Assembly (NCBI RefSeq): GCF_007994985.1
Contig: NZ_VOQF01000014.1
Coordinates: 45,688 to 109,687 of the forward strand
Reading direction: 5' to 3'
Origin: Metabacillus litoralis
GTDB lineage: Bacteria > Bacillota > Bacilli > Bacillales > Bacillaceae
DNA length: 64,000 nucleotides
In this document: in pieces, positions 60,349 to 64,000 of the stretch
How positions within the stretch are numbered: position 1 is the first letter of the stretch
Layout of the letters: every line of letters begins with the position of its first letter
Translations under genes and position numbers: made by a program
The notes under the pieces: generated by a model
Databases searched by the model: none
What the model was told of the DNA's origin: nothing
The model's input: only the letters and a program-made list of their open reading frames with translations

Positions 60349-61224
60349 ATGCTATCATTTTTGCTGCTACTAGCATTACTAGCTTTTATCTTATTAATCA
60401 TAGGTGTTATTAAACCAAAGTGGATCGTACTTTGGAAGAAAAAGGACGAAAGAACTAGAAAAACGGTATTGATTTATTTTGGAAACATATTATTATGGTC
60501 TTTAGTTTTTGCGTTAGGCTTTATGATTAGTTGGATTTTCTTCTTCATGATTTTGGTTATTATTCTCGGAATCTATATAATTATTTCTTTTTTTATAGGA
60601 ATGGCTGTGCCTACGAAGGTTTTTTTGATAGGAGATAGAACTAGAAAAAGAATTTTAATACAATATTCTGTACTTTTTGTACTATTCCTTTCACTTCTTA
60701 TTGTTGTGGCGATAAATCTACCAGATGAGATTGATGAGCGAATTCCTAGTGCAACATATGAGGGTGAGTATTCAAATGGGTTCATGCATGGGCAGGGTAG
60801 ATCATTTAACAATTCTTCCTATTATGAAGGTGATTGGATCAATGGTGAAAGAAATGGCCAAGGAGTGGAGCTTCAGGATATGGGTCTGATTTCTATTAAA
60901 TATGATGGAGAATGGAAGGATGATCTAGAAAATGGTCAGGGAATTATGACCATTAAATTCTTGTGGGTTGAGATGAAATACGAAGGAGAATTGAAAGACG
61001 GTAATAGAGAGGGATACGGAAAGTTTATTGACCGGGCTGGAAACATATATGAAGGTGAATGGCTAAATGATGCCCCTAACGGTAAAGGTAAATCGACATT
61101 AACAAACGGTGACACATACGAAGGTGAATTCAAAGATTGGCAACGACAAGGATACGGTAAAGCTGTTTTAAATGACGGAGAAGTGTTGGAAGGAAATTGG
61201 GTTGAGGATGAGTTGGTAGAGTAA
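60349..61224 (+). CDS. membrane protein with MORN repeats
   Basis: The 291-residue protein has an N-terminal membrane half (about 1-128) with four to five helices, which holds two copies of the module seen in the previous protein (GVIKPKWIVLWKKKDERTRK and VPTKVFLIGDRTRKRI). Then follow six or seven MORN repeats (YEGEYSNGFMHGQGR, YEGDWINGERNGQG, YDGEWKDDLENGQG, YEGELKDGNREGYG, YEGEWLNDAPNGKG, YEGEFKDWQRQGYG). MORN repeats bind lipids or partner proteins. AGGAGG precedes the ATG; the spacing suggests one transcript with the TPR gene. A 52-bp palindrome ends it. Confidence 0.85.
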   Translation: MLSFLLLLALLAFILLIIGVIKPKWIVLWKKKDERTRKTVLIYFGNILLWSLVFALGFMISWIFFFMILVIILGIYIIISFFIGMAVPTKVFLIGDRTRKRILIQYSVLFVLFLSLLIVVAINLPDEIDERIPSATYEGEYSNGFMHGQGRSFNNSSYYEGDWINGERNGQGVELQDMGLISIKYDGEWKDDLENGQGIMTIKFLWVEMKYEGELKDGNREGYGKFIDRAGNIYEGEWLNDAPNGKGKSTLTNGDTYEGEFKDWQRQGYGKAVLNDGEVLEGNWVEDELVE

Positions 61225-61235
61225 ATAAAGGGAAA

Positions 61236-61287
61236 AAAAGGTGCCTGACCCTCAGCGCTTTAAAGCGCTGAGGGTCAGGCACCTTTT
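61236..61287. repeat. 52-bp perfect palindrome
   Basis: Two 26-base arms meet at CTTT/AAAG without any mismatch: AAAAGGTGCCTGACCCTCAG then CGCTTT, and its complement. It is followed by T-rich sequence, so it can terminate the MORN transcript. The GACCCTCAGCGC core resembles the composite-element palindrome, and the RAYT gene begins 200 bp on. Confidence 0.9.
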
Positions 61288-61308
61288 CTTCTTTATATGC
61301 AGATAATG

Positions 61309-61400
61309 CTTTATCAACGAATCTGCTAATGTAAATTTGATTCTTCAAAAGTAGAATTATAAGGACTTTAACTCTCTACCAATCTGAGGGACAGTCCCCA
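61309..61400 (-). repeat. composite element, worn copy D (minus strand)
   Basis: Read on the minus strand: GGGGACTGTCCCTCAG, spacer, TTTTGAAGAATC, then a GATTCGTTGATAAAGC remnant of the array. It lies directly upstream of the RAYT gene. Confidence 0.7.
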
Positions 61401-61486
61401 AAATAACACCCTCAAAAAAGCAGGAATCCCTCAAGCTATGTCGAAACATAATAACTGACAAAAATATAATCGAAAGGTGTGTCATA

Positions 61487-62023
61487 ATGTCCAGACAACA
61501 CAGGCCATGGTATAAAGGTGCAATTTATCATACATTTTCAAGAGGAAATCGAAGAGGTGATCTATTCTTAGATGATGCCGACCGGCAAAAGTACTTTAGT
61601 CTCCTACTAGAAACCCGCAAGCTGTATCCCTATACCCTCCACTCTTATTGCCTCATGACAAACCACACTCACTTACTCATCGAAACAGATCAACATCACA
61701 TCGGATTAATCATGAAAAACATCAATTTCCGTTACGCCATTTACTTTAACAAAAAGTACAACTTAGAAGGACATGTGTTCCAAGGTAGATACGGATCAGC
61801 ACTTATAGAAAGTGCAGCAAAATTCTTAAACACCACTCGTTATATTCACTTGAATCCAGTAGAAGCCAACATCACTAAAAACCCCGAGGATTATAAGTGG
61901 AGTAGTTACAACTCCTACATCACAAACACACCAAACGAACTTATCTCAAAGAACAAAACACTCTCACTTTTTATGAAACCAAAAATTGAAAATCTTAAGA
62001 AGTTTACTATTGAAAAGGAGTAA
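61487..62023 (+). CDS. REP-associated tyrosine transposase (RAYT, Y1 family)
   Basis: This 178-residue single-strand transposase has the Y1_Tnp fold: SRGNRRGDLFLDDADRQKYF, the metal-binding HUH motif (His60-Thr-His62 in TNHTHLLIE) and a probable catalytic Tyr119 in TTRYIHLNPV, followed by the typical EDYKWSSYNSYI. RAYTs excise and move REP/BIME hairpins in bacteria. Inverted GGGACAG motifs lie on both sides (61385-61400 and 62032-62065), supporting it as their partner. GAAAGGTG precedes the ATG. All key residues are present, so it looks intact. Confidence 0.9.
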   Translation: MSRQHRPWYKGAIYHTFSRGNRRGDLFLDDADRQKYFSLLLETRKLYPYTLHSYCLMTNHTHLLIETDQHHIGLIMKNINFRYAIYFNKKYNLEGHVFQGRYGSALIESAAKFLNTTRYIHLNPVEANITKNPEDYKWSSYNSYITNTPNELISKNKTLSLFMKPKIENLKKFTIEKE

Positions 62024-62031
62024 TTGCTTGT

Positions 62032-62065
62032 CTGTCCCTCACCCTATTAACGCAATGAGGGACAG
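62032..62065. repeat. REP-like inverted repeat after the RAYT gene
   Basis: CTGTCCCTCA (62032-62041) and TGAGGGACAG (62056-62065) are perfect 10-base arms around a 14-base loop, 8 bp after the RAYT stop. It is the same palindrome core as in the composite elements. Confidence 0.85.
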
Positions 62066-62151
62066 GCAAATCTCAGTTTTTCCATTCCCACCAATTTTCA
62101 TTGGGCATTACCATGAAAAACCTGTAAAATATGTTGAAGGAGGTGAAAGCA

Positions 62152-62523
62152 GTGGAGGAAAAAATAAACCGTATTGAAGAAATGCTAGCAACTCTGATCC
62201 AAAAGGTAGGGAAAATCCATGAAGATCAAGTAGCTATGAGAGAAGAACAGACGTTGATGAAGCTAGAACAAACATCAATGAAACACGATATCTCATCAAT
62301 GAAAAAAGAACAGACATTAATGAAACAAGAACAAACATTAATGAAACAAGAACAAACAAGTCTCCGAGAAGAAATGGCGCTCATGCGTGCTGAAAATGAA
62401 AAGAGTCACCAAGAAATTATCGGCAAATTGGACTCACTTGCCGCTGATCATGAACATACATGGGAAAAAACTGTTCGCAATGAACGAGAAATTGCGAAAG
62501 TGAAACATCAATTTGATTTGTAA
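62152..62523 (+). CDS. small coiled-coil protein with EQTLMKQ heptad repeats
   Basis: The 123-residue helical protein starts with GTG after GGAGGTGAAAGCA and begins MEEKINRIEEMLATLI. Its middle is a run of heptads (EQTLMKL, EQTSMKH, EQTLMKQ, EQTLMKQ, EQTSLRE) made by near-identical 21-bp DNA units. The end is a charged helix. It resembles the 53.0-kb protein in leader, size and composition. Function is unknown. Confidence 0.75.
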   Translation: MEEKINRIEEMLATLIQKVGKIHEDQVAMREEQTLMKLEQTSMKHDISSMKKEQTLMKQEQTLMKQEQTSLREEMALMRAENEKSHQEIIGKLDSLAADHEHTWEKTVRNEREIAKVKHQFDL

Positions 62524-63274
62524 AGGACCTTCACAAATTTCCTTCTAGATATTTCCTTCTCAGAACCTATAAACTACAGATATGACATTAACCACAATCT
62601 ACGTTATATACTAAAAAATTCACCATAAGAAGTGCATTCTAATTAACTCGAAGGATGTACTTTTTTGTGCTCTAATGGGAGAATAAAGAGAAAAAAACAA
62701 TTGATCTATACAGGTAATAGTGTCTAATTAAAGCAATGAAAGCTAAGAGATCCTTAAAACAGCAAACCCATCCCTAAACTTTCCGAATTTTGATCATAGG
62801 TGCGAATTATTTCAAGCTTAATTTTACTGCTTTACCAAACTGAGGGACAGTCCCCCTCCTTCGTCCCCCTCCTTCCTCCTTTTGACCTACACCCCAACTT
62901 GATTCTCAAAACATCGAAGTTATTCTACAATTCTTTTATAAAGCTAAACTCTACTTATAATATAAAACAATGGATGCTTCACTCAACTGGGGGACAGACC
63001 CCACCAAGACCCCACCAAGACCCCACCAAGCCAACATCAAGTACGCTTTACTCTAATGGGGGACAGACCCCCCACCCCATATCTAAATTATCCAAGAATA
63101 ACACATAGAAAAATAGTCATTCACATGGGAGTATTTGTGATTGTAAGTAGGTGGCTTATCCATTAGTATTAGGTGGTAATAATGGCTCATTTTGAAATAA
63201 TTTGTCATATATTAGCATCGTTTGTTTGATCTTCAACGGAGGTTTCTTAAAAATAGATTATTGGGGTATAAAAT
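62524..63274. other. 750-bp repeat-rich intergenic region
   Basis: I find no gene. CTGAGGGACAGTCCCC lies at 62840-62855. At 62989-63029 GGGGGACAGACCCC is followed by three exact 11-bp units (GACCCCACCAA), and another GGGGGACAGACCCCCC lies near 63059. All belong to the GGGACAG family of repeats. A short open frame across them is not coding. Confidence 0.75.
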
Positions 63275-64000
63275 ATGAACATTTTGATCACAGGTGGTTA
63301 TGGATTTATTGGCTCCTTTGTGGCAGAGAGGTTTTATAAAGAAAATCACTCGATTTTTATTATTGATAATTTAACAACTGGAAGAAAAGAGAATGTTAAC
63401 TTTCGGCATAAGTCACTGATCATGGACATCGAGGATGAACAGTGTGAAAAGTTTTTTAAGGCCCACAGTATAGATGTTGTGATTCATTGTGCGGCACAAA
63501 CGCATGTGAAGCGATCAATCGATGAACCTGTCACTGATTCATCCACAAATATTCTCGGACTAATTAATATGTTGAATTTGTCAAAAATACATGGTGTAAA
63601 GAAGTTTGTTTTTTGTTCAACTGCAGCAGTTTATGGAGATAATCAGAATTTACCATTACAAGAAGAAGAGAAAGGAAACCCAATCTCTCCTTATGGCTTA
63701 AACAAATTAACAGGCGAGCAGTATTGTCAAAAATGGGATGAGCTGTATGGTGTTTCTTCATTAATTTATCGTTTTTCTAATGTGTATGGACCTAGGCAGC
63801 ATTTGAGCGAGGAAAGTAGTGTTATCGCTTTATTTACCAATTTATTACTTCGAAAAGAACCCATCACCATTCATGGTGATGGGGAACAAACACGAGATTT
63901 TATTTATGTAAGCGATGTGGCCGAAGCGATTTTTCGTGGAGTTCGTAGTGAATTGAGTGGCATCTATAATTTGTCAACTGGTACGGAAGTGAGTATTAAT
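63275..64000 (+). CDS. NAD-dependent nucleotide-sugar epimerase, cut by the window end
   Basis: The first 242 residues of an extended short-chain dehydrogenase of the UDP-glucose 4-epimerase group. The NAD loop is TGGYGFIGS at residues 6-14, the catalytic Ser/Thr region is CSTAAVYG, and the catalytic Tyr and Lys are in YGLNK; RFSNVYGPRQ and GDGEQTRDFIYVSDVA follow as expected. It has a GGGGT site. Its C-terminus lies outside. It may open a surface polysaccharide cluster, since such genes follow ywqAB in B. subtilis, but that is inference. Confidence 0.92.
   Translation, partial: MNILITGGYGFIGSFVAERFYKENHSIFIIDNLTTGRKENVNFRHKSLIMDIEDEQCEKFFKAHSIDVVIHCAAQTHVKRSIDEPVTDSSTNILGLINMLNLSKIHGVKKFVFCSTAAVYGDNQNLPLQEEEKGNPISPYGLNKLTGEQYCQKWDELYGVSSLIYRFSNVYGPRQHLSEESSVIALFTNLLLRKEPITIHGDGEQTRDFIYVSDVAEAIFRGVRSELSGIYNLSTGTEVSIN

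Noticed and set aside
62800..63108. Plus-strand Pro/Thr-rich frame
   Set aside because: It runs through GGGACAG repeats and an 11-bp array and lacks a ribosome site.
63564..63761. Minus-strand frame
   Set aside because: It is antisense to the epimerase gene, which has clear motifs.

Overview
The window is a chromosomal segment of an endospore-forming, flagellated Bacillaceae species (Bacillus sensu lato). The sequence is AT-rich, with strong AGGAGG-type ribosome binding sites and frequent GTG/TTG starts. Gene order follows the prfA-spoIIR-ywl-glyA-upp-atp-murA-spoIID-spoIIQ-spoIIID-mbl-flhOP-fabZ-cotJ-ssbB-ywqAB backbone of Bacillus subtilis. The c subunit of the ATP synthase has the ordinary GxGxGxG helix, so it gives no sign of an alkaliphile-type rotor. 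I cannot name the species.

Layout. 0-6.7 kb: prfA, prmC, a DUF4240 gene, spoIIR, a ywlB-like acetyltransferase, ywlC and mntP, with a dense group of DnaA boxes just before and inside ywlC. 6.7-15 kb: an accessory block relative to B. subtilis, with an esterase, a CobW-type metal GTPase, two tandem alkaline phosphatases (the first with a Pro/Glu repeat stalk and an LPQTA sortase signal) behind a PhoP-like box, and a YraQ/TIGR03943 membrane pair. 15.3-21.2 kb: ywlE, a chemoreceptor, rpiB, ywlG, glyA and upp. 21.3-24 kb: a small gene and a Vpr-like subtilase. 24.2-31.6 kb: the complete atpZIBEFHAGDC operon. 33-39 kb: ywzB, ywmB, murA, spoIID and spoIIQ, the last flanked by two VanZ-like genes. 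39.1-41.5 kb: a two-subunit sodium:solute symporter. 42.2-47.9 kb: a usd-like leader ORF, spoIIID, mbl, a secreted protein under a cyclic-di-GMP-I riboswitch, flhO, flhP and fabZ. 48.2-52.8 kb: an acidic lipoprotein inside a local tandem duplication, the cotJABC operon, ywpF, an XRE regulator and ssbB. 53-58 kb: ywqB-ywqA on the minus strand. 58.4-63.3 kb: an accessory region with a TPR-like membrane protein, a MORN-repeat membrane protein, a REP-associated (RAYT) transposase and a coiled-coil gene. The last 0.7 kb is the start of a nucleotide-sugar epimerase, cut by the window edge.

Much of the chromosome backbone here serves sporulation. spoIIR and spoIIQ both have sigma-F-like promoters of the same form, and spoIID, spoIIID, cotJABC and probably usd act in the mother cell. 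Energy supply (ATP synthase), wall synthesis (murA, mbl), translation (prfA, prmC, ywlC) and one-carbon and uracil salvage (glyA, upp) lie between them.

The non-coding part is unusually rich. There are two ~350-bp copies of an element with terminal inverted repeats, four shorter relatives, 20/21-bp degenerate tandem arrays at several loci, and a composite element pairing a GGGACTGTCCCTCAGC palindrome with a 20-bp array, found only in the half of the window that also holds the RAYT gene. The strongest leads for something new are this repeat/RAYT system, the paired TPR and MORN membrane proteins that share an unnamed N-terminal module, and the riboswitch-controlled secreted protein.
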